From Blastococcus sp. TF02A-35 (GTDB lineage: Bacteria; Actinomycetota; Actinomycetes; Mycobacteriales; Geodermatophilaceae): a DNA stretch of 44,477 nucleotides. The position numbers and the translations under genes were made by a program. Of the stretch, positions 33,337 through 40,255 are shown piece after piece (within the stretch, counting starts at the first letter, position 1; every line of letters starts with the position of its first letter). The notes under the pieces were generated by a model. That model was not told the DNA's origin. It saw only the letters and a list, made by a program, of their open reading frames with translations, and did not search any database. The stretch lies in NCBI RefSeq assembly GCF_004571075.1, contig NZ_SPQP01000032.1, positions 1 through 44,477 of the forward strand, given 5' to 3'.

Positions 33337-33917
33337 CCGAAGGCCATGTAGGTCATCCGCCAGGACTCAAGCTCCTGGTCCCAGTTGAGCGCGACGCTGC
33401 CCGGCAGACCGATGAAGGCGTCCGATCCTCCCTCAGCCAGGGGATTGCCCGACGCGTCACGAACGACCAATTGCGTCTGATCCAGCCGGATCGCCATGTC
33501 AGCCCGTGCATCGCGGATCAGCGGCGGTGCTGTTTCCGTGATGGTGATCTTCCCGCCGTCGTAGCGGTGACCGGCCTTGGCACTCAGTTCCGCGTTCTCA
33601 GCGATGCGATCGCAGTCATCGCAGTTCTCACTTAGCTGCCGAAGGGGAGCAGCATCCAGAGTCGTGGCCGTGTAGTTAAGCAGATCGAAGTAGTAGCGGA
33701 CGAATGCCTCAGCCCCAGACGCGTCCTGAGTGCGCGCAGCGTCGGGGAGTGGCAAATCCTCCGGACCGAGCTGCGGTCGTGAATCGGTTGTTTGAGGACT
33801 GGACGCGGCGGTCGGCAGGGCGTCGTTGGCTTCCTGCTTCTCCGAGCACCCGCTCAACAGCAGCGCCGCAAGGGCAGCAGCGGTCACGGTGCGACGCAGT
33901 CCACGAAGATCACGCAC
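33333..33917 (-). CDS. Lipoprotein, copy B (DUF6318-like)
   Basis: This 194-residue lipoprotein has the lipobox LSGC (Cys24) and the shared signal region up to about residue 37. After that, its linker and folded domain are strongly diverged (DASGAEAFVRYYFDLLN, the CxxC motif NCDDC, and C-terminal ALNWDQELESWRMTY). GTG start with leaderless hexamer TAGTCT at 33924-33929. It probably pairs with the secreted protein encoded immediately downstream. Confidence 0.85.
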   Translation of the reverse strand: MRDLRGLRRTVTAAALAALLLSGCSEKQEANDALPTAASSPQTTDSRPQLGPEDLPLPDAARTQDASGAEAFVRYYFDLLNYTATTLDAAPLRQLSENCDDCDRIAENAELSAKAGHRYDGGKITITETAPPLIRDARADMAIRLDQTQLVVRDASGNPLAEGGSDAFIGLPGSVALNWDQELESWRMTYMAFG

Positions 33918-33923
33918 CGCCGC

Positions 33924-33929
33924 AGACTA
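33924..33929 (-). promoter_or_regulatory. Leaderless -10 element of cassette B
   Basis: TAGTCT on the minus strand ends 6 bases before GTG 33917, in the conserved 5' arm. Confidence 0.6.
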
Positions 33930-34005
33930 CGCAGGACCGGACGTCGTCAGTTCCGTAACTGTGGACAGCGCTCCGCCGCGGCGATGGTCTGTCCTCGACG
34001 TCCGG

Positions 34006-34923
34006 TCAGTCGTAGGGGTTGGTGAGGACCGATCGGGCCTGGAGGACGTCGAAGGTGACCGGTGGTCCGTCGGTGGTGGTGGTGCCGGGGACGTCGGCGG
34101 GGGCGCTGCCGTTCACGGTGAAGGTGGCGCCCCAGGTGACGGTCAGGTGCGCGGTGTAGGTGCCGGACCGGTAGTCGTGCTCGATGGTCTGGTTCGGGTA
34201 GGGCTGACCGGGGTGGGTGGTGACGATCTGGCCGGTCGGGTCGCCGGTGTGCCAGGTGAACTGCTCGGCGGTGGCCTGGATGACGACGCTGAAGCCGCGG
34301 ATGTCGACGGTGAAGGTCTGGGTGGTGGGGGAGTCGGTGTAGAAGATCACCGGTAGCCCGGCCAGGCCGTTGCCCGGTGGCTGGTGCTGGGTCGTGAGGG
34401 TCGGTAGTGGCAGCCGCTGGAAGTAGCTGAACACCTCGTCGCCGGAAGGGGGTGGGTTCAGGGGCGTGATGTCGATGCAGCCCTGGCGTACATCGACCCA
34501 GTCGCCTACCGGGTCACCCGGACCCAGCACACTTGGTACGTCGACTGGCGTTCCGTCGGCGTTTGGTGCGACCGTTCCGTCCTCGCGAACTATTCGGCGC
34601 TGCTGGACCACTAGATAGCGGATCACTCGCCCCGGTTCCTCCGGGCATGGACGAAAGTCCATGGGCGAACACGCGCCCTCACGCTCGTCGGACAGCACGC
34701 ACAGGTGCCGAAGCCGCCAGATGTAGTCGGCGATGCCCTCGGGGCTACCGGCGACGAGGTCAGCCACGCCGCGGCCCTCGAAGCCGACATCGATCGTTCC
34801 GTTGTCGACATTGGTGTTGCCGCAGTCGTCGAACGTGCAGGCCAGCGCAGGGGAAAGATCAGCCAGCATGGCTACGACCGTCAGCAGTAGGACGGTCAGA
34901 GTCCGAGCGACCTTACGGATCAT
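34006..34923 (-). CDS. Secreted PKD-like protein, copy C
   Basis: This 305-residue protein has a signal peptide (about 1-28, ending SPALA) and a cysteine-containing N-terminal domain (ACTFDDCG, HLCV, GACS, FRPCP, QGCI). The conserved PKD-like C-terminal part is about 145 residues. Its N-terminal domain is clearly related to copy A (both have DYIWRLRHLCVLSDEREGAC), with a 12-residue insertion around DGTVAPNADGTPV. It overlaps its lipoprotein gene by ATGA. The role is unknown; extracellular binding or adhesion is typical for PKD folds. Confidence 0.85.
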   Translation of the reverse strand: MIRKVARTLTVLLLTVVAMLADLSPALACTFDDCGNTNVDNGTIDVGFEGRGVADLVAGSPEGIADYIWRLRHLCVLSDEREGACSPMDFRPCPEEPGRVIRYLVVQQRRIVREDGTVAPNADGTPVDVPSVLGPGDPVGDWVDVRQGCIDITPLNPPPSGDEVFSYFQRLPLPTLTTQHQPPGNGLAGLPVIFYTDSPTTQTFTVDIRGFSVVIQATAEQFTWHTGDPTGQIVTTHPGQPYPNQTIEHDYRSGTYTAHLTVTWGATFTVNGSAPADVPGTTTTDGPPVTFDVLQARSVLTNPYD

Positions 34924-35495
34924 CCGAGCGTGAAGCTTTTCACGAGCCAGGACTTATCGGATTCGGACCAGTTCAAGGTGATGCCGGAGCTCAGCGCCGG
35001 GGCCGGGTCGGGCCGGGCCTCCAAGATCGCTCCATCCCGGTTCACTAGAGAGACGGGCTCTCTCCGAGCGACGAACGCGATCATCGCTTCGCCGTCCCCC
35101 ATCTGAGGCGCCACACTTTCGGTGATGGTCAATTCACCGCCCTCGTAGCGATTGCCGGCCGATGCCGCAGAGTCGTAGTTTCCAGCGATTCGTGCGCACT
35201 CTTGGCACCCGGGACCCAGGTCGGTGATGGCTTGGCCGGCAGGCACGGCGCGTTGCCGATTGAGCAGGTCGATCCAGTACTTCAGAAAGGCTTCGGCGCC
35301 GGCGGCGTCCTGGGTGCGGGCCTCGTCGGGCACCGGGAAGTCGGCCGGGCCGACTGGCGGGAGCGACTCGGTCGTCTCCGGCGCGGCGGTCGGCAGAGTG
35401 TCGTTGGCTTCCTGCTTCTCCGAGCACCCGCTCAACACCAGCGCCGCAAGGGCAGCAGCGGTCAGGGTGCGACGCAGTCCACGAAGATCACGCAC
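34920..35495 (-). CDS. Lipoprotein, copy C (DUF6318-like)
   Basis: This 191-residue lipoprotein is the first gene of the array. It has the lipobox LSGC (Cys24), a Thr/Pro linker and the same DAAGAEAFLKYWIDL block as copy A, then diverges (CxxC motif GCQEC, later LNWSESDKSWLV). Nothing suggests an enzyme. The GTG start has the leaderless hexamer TAGTCT. Conservation with copy A through the linker shows recent exchange or duplication. Confidence 0.85.
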   Translation of the reverse strand: MRDLRGLRRTLTAAALAALVLSGCSEKQEANDTLPTAAPETTESLPPVGPADFPVPDEARTQDAAGAEAFLKYWIDLLNRQRAVPAGQAITDLGPGCQECARIAGNYDSAASAGNRYEGGELTITESVAPQMGDGEAMIAFVARREPVSLVNRDGAILEARPDPAPALSSGITLNWSESDKSWLVKSFTLG

Positions 35496-35501
35496 CGCCG
35501 C

Positions 35502-35507
35502 AGACTA
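35502..35507 (-). promoter_or_regulatory. Leaderless -10 element of cassette C
   Basis: TAGTCT on the minus strand ends 6 bases before GTG 35495. Upstream identity with the other two spacers ends at about 35547, which marks the outer edge of the array. Confidence 0.6.
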
Positions 35508-35644
35508 CGCAGGACCGGACGTCGTCGGTTCCGTATCTGTGGACAGCGCGTCCTCCGCTCCCGGATCGGGTGAAGCGCCCTCGGACCGCAGGCGCAGAAT
35601 GCGGAACGGGCGACCGAACCGTGGCCGCCGGGACGAGGGAGCGC

Positions 35645-37168
35645 GTGGACGTGGCCGAGCAGGGACCGTTCGACACCAGCGGCATCGAGGTCGGCGCCGA
35701 CGGCATCAAGCGCTACACGGGCCTGACGGCGAACGTCGTCACGCTGCTGAAGGAGACCGTCGAGCGCCACGGCGACCGCACGGCCGTCGTCGAGCTGAAC
35801 GGCCCGACCGCCACATACGCCGAGCTCTGGGACCGCGCCCGCCGCGTCGCCGGCGGCCTCCGGGCCAGCGGCATCCAGGTCGGCGACCGCGTCGCCGTCA
35901 ACCTGCCGAACGGCCTGGACTGGGTGCTCGCCTACTGGGGCGCGCACCTCGCCGGCGCCGTCGTCGTCCCCATGAACACCCGGCTCTCCGGGCCCGAGGC
36001 CGCCTACATCCTCGAGGACTGCGCAGCCGCCTACGTCGTCAGCCCGGGGGAGCCGCTGCCCGACGGCGAGCCGGTCGACCTCCCGGACCCGAGCCGCAGC
36101 GACGTCGCCGCGCTCTTCTACACGAGCGGCACCACCGGCCGGCCCAAGGGCGCGATGGTCACCCACGACAACTTCGTGACGACGGTCGAGAGCGTCATCC
36201 GCTGTCGCGAGCTGCCTCGCCACCCCGACCAGGCCACGCTGGTCTCGGTGCCGCTGTTCCACGTCACCGGCTGCTGCTCGCAGTTCATGACGCAGGTCGC
36301 CGTCGGTGGGACGTCGGTGATCATGCCGCGCTTCGAGCCGGCCGCCTTCCTCGCCGCGATCCCCGAGCACCGGATCACCCTGGTCACCAGCGTGCCGACG
36401 ATCTACGAACTCGTCCTGCGCCACCCGTCGTTCCCGACGACGGACGTCAGCAGCGTCCGCACCCTCAGCTACGGCGGCGCCCCGATGGCGCCCGAGCTCG
36501 TGCACCGGCTCCTCGACGCCTTCCCGGAGGCTCGGCTCGGCAACGGCTTCGGCCTCTCGGAGACGACGGCGCTGGCCACCTTCCTCCCGCACGAGTACGC
36601 GGCCACGCACGCCGACGCGGTCGGTTTCCCGGCCCCGGTGGACGACGTCCGCCTGCACCGCCCCGACGCGGAGACCGGCGTGGGGGAGCTGCTGGTGCGC
36701 GGCCCGAACGTCGTCGCCGGCTACTGGGGCGCCCCGGAGAAGACGGCGGAGACGATCGTCGACGGCTGGCTGCACACCGGCGACCTCGCGACGATCACCG
36801 ACGGCATCGTGCGGATCGTCGACCGCGCCAAGGACATGATCAACCGCGGCGGCGAGAACGTGTACTCCGTCGAGGTGGAGAACGCGCTGGCCGCGCACCC
36901 GGACATCGTCGAGGTGGCGGTCGTCGGCGTCCCGGACCCGGTCATGGGGGAGAAGGTGGGCGCCGTCGTCCTCCCGCGGCCGGGTGCCGACGTCGACGGC
37001 CTCATCCCCTCGCTCTGCGACTTCGCCCGCGAGCGGCTCGCCGACTTCAAGACGCCGCAGTTCATCCGGCTGGTCGACGGGCCGCTCCCGCGCAACGCCG
37101 GCGGCAAGGTCCTGAAGACGGCGCTGCGCGAGGCGGACGGCTGGACCGAGGTGCCGCGGCTCCGCTAG
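35645..37168 (+). CDS. Acyl-CoA synthetase (class I adenylate-forming)
   Basis: This 507-residue enzyme activates a fatty or other carboxylic acid to its CoA ester through an acyl-AMP. It has YTSGTTGRPKGA, GFGLSETT, GELLVRGPNVVAGYW, WLHTGDLA, VDRAKDMINRGGENVYSVEVE and the C-terminal catalytic Lys in RNAGGKVLK. The GTG at 35645 has GAGGGA 4 bases upstream; GTG 35651 is the alternative. It precedes an F420-type oxidoreductase on the same strand. The acid is not known. Confidence 0.92.
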   Translation: MDVAEQGPFDTSGIEVGADGIKRYTGLTANVVTLLKETVERHGDRTAVVELNGPTATYAELWDRARRVAGGLRASGIQVGDRVAVNLPNGLDWVLAYWGAHLAGAVVVPMNTRLSGPEAAYILEDCAAAYVVSPGEPLPDGEPVDLPDPSRSDVAALFYTSGTTGRPKGAMVTHDNFVTTVESVIRCRELPRHPDQATLVSVPLFHVTGCCSQFMTQVAVGGTSVIMPRFEPAAFLAAIPEHRITLVTSVPTIYELVLRHPSFPTTDVSSVRTLSYGGAPMAPELVHRLLDAFPEARLGNGFGLSETTALATFLPHEYAATHADAVGFPAPVDDVRLHRPDAETGVGELLVRGPNVVAGYWGAPEKTAETIVDGWLHTGDLATITDGIVRIVDRAKDMINRGGENVYSVEVENALAAHPDIVEVAVVGVPDPVMGEKVGAVVLPRPGADVDGLIPSLCDFARERLADFKTPQFIRLVDGPLPRNAGGKVLKTALREADGWTEVPRLR

Positions 37169-37183
37169 CGCCGTCGGCTTCGC

Positions 37184-37189
37184 TACGTT
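37184..37189 (+). promoter_or_regulatory. Possible -10 element before the LLM oxidoreductase gene
   Basis: TACGTT lies 33 bases before the GTG at 37223, which has its own AGGAG ribosome site. This would give a short leader and independent transcription from the synthetase gene. No clear -35 is visible. Confidence 0.3.
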
Positions 37190-37222
37190 GCCGGGGAACC
37201 TCCCTCGGCGACAGGAGCACCC

Positions 37223-38272
37223 GTGCGCATCGGCATGCCCATCTCCTACAGCAGCGGGTTTGCCGAGACCGCCGCGGTGATCGCCGAGTACGAGAGCGTC
37301 GGGCTCGACACCGTCTTCGTCGCCGAGGCCTACTCCTTCGACGCCGTCAGCCAGCTGGGGTACCTGGCCGCGCGGACGTCGACGGTCGAGATCGCCTCCG
37401 GGATCCTCAACATCTACTCCCGCACGCCGGCGCTGCTGGCGATGACCGCCGCCGGCCTCGACTTCGTCTCCGGCGGCCGGTTCACCCTCGGCATCGGTGC
37501 CTCCGGACCGCAGGTGGTCGAGGGCTTCCACGGCGTCCCGTACACCGCCCCGCTGGCCCGCACCCGCGAGGTCGTGGAGGTCTGCCGCACCGTCTGGCGG
37601 CGGGAGCGGCTCGACCACCACGGGAAGCACGTCGACGTGCCGCTCACCCCCGAGCGAGGGGGCAGCGGGCTGGGCAAGCCGCTCAAGCTGATCAACCAGC
37701 CGGTCCGGGAGCGCGTCCCCATGGTGCTGGCGGCGATCGGCCCGAAGAACGTCGCGCTCGCCGCGGAGCTGTTCGAGGGCTGGCAGCCGACGTTCTTCCT
37801 CCCCGAGGGCGCCGTGACGGTGTTCGGCGACGCGCTCGCCGAGGGGACCGCACGCCGGGACCCCGACCTCGGGCCGCTGCAGATCGTCGTCGACGCGCAG
37901 CTGCTCGTCAGCGACGACGCAGACGAGCAGGCAGCCGCCCTGGAGCGGGTGCGCGCCCAGCTGGCGCTCTACGTCGGTGGCATGGGCGCACGCGGCAAGA
38001 ACTTCTACAACGACCTCGCCGTCCGCTACGGCTACGAGGAGGCGGCCGCGACGGTGCAGGACCTCTACCTGGCCGGCCGCAAGGACGAGGCCGCTGCGGC
38101 GCTGCCGGACGAGTTCGTCCGCGGCGTCTCGCTGGTCGGCCCCCGCGGCTACGTGACCGAGCGGGTCGCCGCCTTCGCCGAGGCGGGCGTGACCACCCTC
38201 AACGTCACGCCGCTGGCCGGTGAGCACGCCGACCGGCTGCGCTCGGTGGAGCTGCTCACGAGCCTCGGCTGA
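37223..38272 (+). CDS. LLM class F420-dependent oxidoreductase
   Basis: This 349-residue TIM-barrel enzyme belongs to the luciferase-like monooxygenase superfamily, in the subgroup that usually uses coenzyme F420 (MPISYSSGFAETAAVIAEYESVGLDTVFVAEAY, SGILNIYSRTPALLAMTAAGLD, GRFTLGIGASGPQVVEGFHG). GTG 37223 follows an AGGAG site. It lies 54 bases after the acyl-CoA synthetase gene. The last 17 bases overlap the end of the convergent gene. The substrate is unknown. Confidence 0.9.
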   Translation: MRIGMPISYSSGFAETAAVIAEYESVGLDTVFVAEAYSFDAVSQLGYLAARTSTVEIASGILNIYSRTPALLAMTAAGLDFVSGGRFTLGIGASGPQVVEGFHGVPYTAPLARTREVVEVCRTVWRRERLDHHGKHVDVPLTPERGGSGLGKPLKLINQPVRERVPMVLAAIGPKNVALAAELFEGWQPTFFLPEGAVTVFGDALAEGTARRDPDLGPLQIVVDAQLLVSDDADEQAAALERVRAQLALYVGGMGARGKNFYNDLAVRYGYEEAAATVQDLYLAGRKDEAAAALPDEFVRGVSLVGPRGYVTERVAAFAEAGVTTLNVTPLAGEHADRLRSVELLTSLG

Positions 38273-38681
38273 CATCGGGACCGGCGACCAGCGCGACGAC
38301 GTCGCCGTCGGCCGCCAGGTGCAGGCTCCACGAGGCGTCGTCCAGCAGCTCGCGCAGCGCCTCGACCCACGCGTCGTCCTCCGGGGTGGGGGAGCAGGTG
38401 CCCGGCCGGCACAGGGCCAGCGCCAGGTGGCCGCGACCGCCGAGCTGGTCGGCCACGACCGACCCGTGCACCTGCCGCAGGTCCACCAGCAGCGCGACGT
38501 CGGGACCGAGCGGTACGCCGTCGACCGGGATGACGATGGGCAGCTGACGGCCGTCGGCCCCGAGCCAGGTGAGCCACAGGCTGCGGGCGGTGAAGAGCGG
38601 GGGGTCGAGCAGCACCCGCCAGCGCGCGGTGAGCTCCGCGGCCGAGCGGACAGGGGCGTCGTCGAGGGAGGGCGTCGTCAT
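38256..38681 (-). CDS. Hypothetical protein, 141 aa
   Basis: I do not recognise this protein. It has a helical start (AAELTARWRVLLDPPLF) and then a beta-rich region (SLWLTWLGADGRQLPIVIPVDGVPLG, GHLALALCRPGTCSPTPEDDAWVEAL). ATG 38681 is chosen; GTG 38690 would add three residues. It overlaps the F420 oxidoreductase gene tail-to-tail. It may bind a small ligand, but this is not supported by any motif. Confidence 0.7.
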   Translation of the reverse strand: MTTPSLDDAPVRSAAELTARWRVLLDPPLFTARSLWLTWLGADGRQLPIVIPVDGVPLGPDVALLVDLRQVHGSVVADQLGGRGHLALALCRPGTCSPTPEDDAWVEALRELLDDASWSLHLAADGDVVALVAGPDVSRGS

Positions 38682-38732
38682 GCCGGCCACCGTGTCAGGT
38701 CGCGGAACCCGCGTGGGCGTTGTCCACAGGCC

Positions 38733-39152
38733 TCAGAGGCGGCTGGTGGTGGCGTCGTCCTCCTCGCCGGCGAAGTAGTGGTCCAGCACCTCGCGGAACA
38801 CCGGCTGGTCCGGTGCGGCGTGCGCGAACAGCGTCATCGAGGAGCGCAGCTTCACCGCGTCGACCGGGCCCATGACCGCCACCGGGTCGTCGACGTCCAG
38901 CGCCGTGAGCGCACGGGCGCACTCGACCAGCCGCCGGCCGAGCACCGGGTGCGCCACGTAGGCGCGGGCCTCGTCGAGGTCGGCGACGGCGAACCGCTGC
39001 GCCATGCCGCTGCGGCCCAGCCCCGCGACCTGCGGGAAGACGAACCACATCCAGTGCGTGCGCTTCTGCCCTGCGCGCAGCTCGGACAGGGCCTGGTCGT
39101 AGGTGTCGCGCTGGGCGTCGACGAACCGCTGCAGGTCGTGGGGGTCGCTCAC
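38733..39152 (-). CDS. DUF1810 family protein
   Basis: This 139-residue protein carries the DUF1810 signature: DLQRFVDAQRDTYDQALSELRAG, KRTHWMWFVFPQVAGLGRS, MAQRFAV and HPVLGRRLVEC. The family is widespread and small, with unknown function. The start is GTG 39152, with a weak ribosome site. It is divergent from the DinB-type gene. Confidence 0.85.
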   Translation of the reverse strand: MSDPHDLQRFVDAQRDTYDQALSELRAGQKRTHWMWFVFPQVAGLGRSGMAQRFAVADLDEARAYVAHPVLGRRLVECARALTALDVDDPVAVMGPVDAVKLRSSMTLFAHAAPDQPVFREVLDHYFAGEEDDATTSRL

Positions 39153-39208
39153 GACCTGCAGCCTGCCGCACCCGATGAGTTCCCGTCGCTGCGGCGGTCG
39201 GAACCGGC

Positions 39209-40255
39209 ATGCAGACGACGACGCTCGACCTCGGGCCGCAGACCGCCGAGGTGGCCCGCGTGGCCGCCGGGGTGCGCGACTTCCAGCTGTGCCATCCGAC
39301 CCCGTGCGAAGGGATGTCGGTCGCGGCCCTGCTCGACCACCTGGTCGGGCTGACCCTGGCGTTCCGCTTCGCCGCGGAGAAGACCCCGTTCGCCGGAGGG
39401 CCGTCCGCCGCCGCGGCGAACCTCGCGCCGGACTGGCGCACCCGGCTCCCGGCCCAGCTGTCGGCGCTGGCCGACGCGTGGCGGCAGCCGGACGCCTGGG
39501 AGGGCATGGCGGACGTGGCCGACGTGCGGCTGCCGGCACCGGCGATGGCCGCCGTCGCCCTGAACGAGGTACTGGTGCACGGCTGGGACCTGGCCGTCGC
39601 CACCGGGCAGCCCTACCGCGCCGACGACACCGCGGTCGAGGCCTGCCTGGACTTCGTCGGGGACCGCATCGACACCAGCGGCGAGCCCGAGGGGCTCTTC
39701 GGGCCGGTGGTCCCGGTGCCGGACGGCGCCCAGACCGAGCACGAGGGGCACGACCACCGATCAGCGCCGGGCCAGAGCGGCCGACGCCAGGAGCAGCTGC
39801 CCGACGACCAGCGCGAGGCCCACCCACATGAGCGCGCCGGCACCGGTCGAGCCGCCGTGGTGGTGCATGCCGGCGCCCGGGTCCGTCCCCGCCAGCATCT
39901 GGGCGTGCACCAGCAGCATCGCCGCGTCGACCGCGGCGGTGAACCGCCACACCGGACCGGTCGGGAAGCGCCACAGGTGCCAGGCGCACGGCAGGCACGC
40001 CGCGGCCATCGCGACCATGACCAGCGAGCCGAGGGAGGTCGCGTCCAGCAGCAGGAGGTGCACCGCGGCGGACGCCAGCGCGAGGGGGGCGGCCACCCGG
40101 CCGAGGGCGAGAGCCCCCGGCCGGGCGGCGATGACCGTCGTCGTCACGAGCAGTGGCCCGTGTCGGCGGCGCAGTGGGAGGACGTCGACCTCGGGATGCC
40201 CAGCGCCGGGTTGCGGTCGAAGAAGCCGACCGGCTTGAGGGTGAAGCCGCTGTAG
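39209..40255 (+). CDS. TIGR03086-like DinB/mycothiol family protein with lost 3' end
   Basis: The first 174 residues (39209 to about 39730) are a normal TIGR03086-type protein: a DinB helical bundle with HPTPCEGMSVAALLDHLVG and NEVLVHGWDLAVATGQP, the putative metal and mycothiol site, ending in VVPVPDG. The family normally continues with a short LxRLLxLTGRDP tail. Here that tail is absent in all three frames and the frame runs on to 40255, antisense to the membrane protein and amine oxidase genes, giving Arg/Gln/His-rich sequence unlike any protein. I read it as a gene whose 3' end was removed, perhaps when the amine oxidase module was joined to it. Confidence 0.6.
   Translation: MQTTTLDLGPQTAEVARVAAGVRDFQLCHPTPCEGMSVAALLDHLVGLTLAFRFAAEKTPFAGGPSAAAANLAPDWRTRLPAQLSALADAWRQPDAWEGMADVADVRLPAPAMAAVALNEVLVHGWDLAVATGQPYRADDTAVEACLDFVGDRIDTSGEPEGLFGPVVPVPDGAQTEHEGHDHRSAPGQSGRRQEQLPDDQREAHPHERAGTGRAAVVVHAGARVRPRQHLGVHQQHRRVDRGGEPPHRTGREAPQVPGARQARRGHRDHDQRAEGGRVQQQEVHRGGRQREGGGHPAEGESPRPGGDDRRRHEQWPVSAAQWEDVDLGMPSAGLRSKKPTGLRVKPL
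39761..40147 (-). CDS. Small four-helix membrane protein with His cluster, 128 aa
   Basis: This unrecognised protein has four hydrophobic segments and a MHHHGG cluster between the third and fourth. The GTG overlaps the amine oxidase stop by GTGA, so it is co-translated with it. The His cluster might bind copper for the oxidase, but this is inference. Its own last bases face the broken DinB gene. Confidence 0.75.
   Translation of the reverse strand: MTTTVIAARPGALALGRVAAPLALASAAVHLLLLDATSLGSLVMVAMAAACLPCAWHLWRFPTGPVWRFTAAVDAAMLLVHAQMLAGTDPGAGMHHHGGSTGAGALMWVGLALVVGQLLLASAALARR

Larger units (their letters stand above)
30879..35547 (-). repeat. Tandem array of three lipoprotein/PKD-protein cassettes
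   Basis: Three cassettes, about 1.58 kb apart, each hold a lipoprotein gene overlapping a secreted-protein gene by ATGA, with an 88-89 base spacer between cassettes. The 3' arm (about 430 bases, PKD part: 30879-31308, 32422-32850, 34006-34435) is nearly identical in all three. The 5' arm (spacer, promoter and lipoprotein N-terminus) is also nearly identical, and in copies A and C it extends to about residue 77 of the lipoprotein. The contiguous middle differs strongly, most in copy B. Base composition is lower in GC than the flanks: a hand count of 32941-33000 gives 34 of 60. The array looks like repeated duplication with replacement of the centre. Confidence 0.9.

Noticed and set aside
32422-34450. 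The plus-strand Gly/Val/Asp-rich frames across the PKD arms
   Set aside because: They are the antisense of the conserved PKD region, repeated only because the real genes are repeated.
30879-35547. Cassette array as a composite transposon or insertion sequence
   Set aside because: No transposase, no terminal inverted repeats and no target duplications are visible; the arms are coding parts of the genes themselves.
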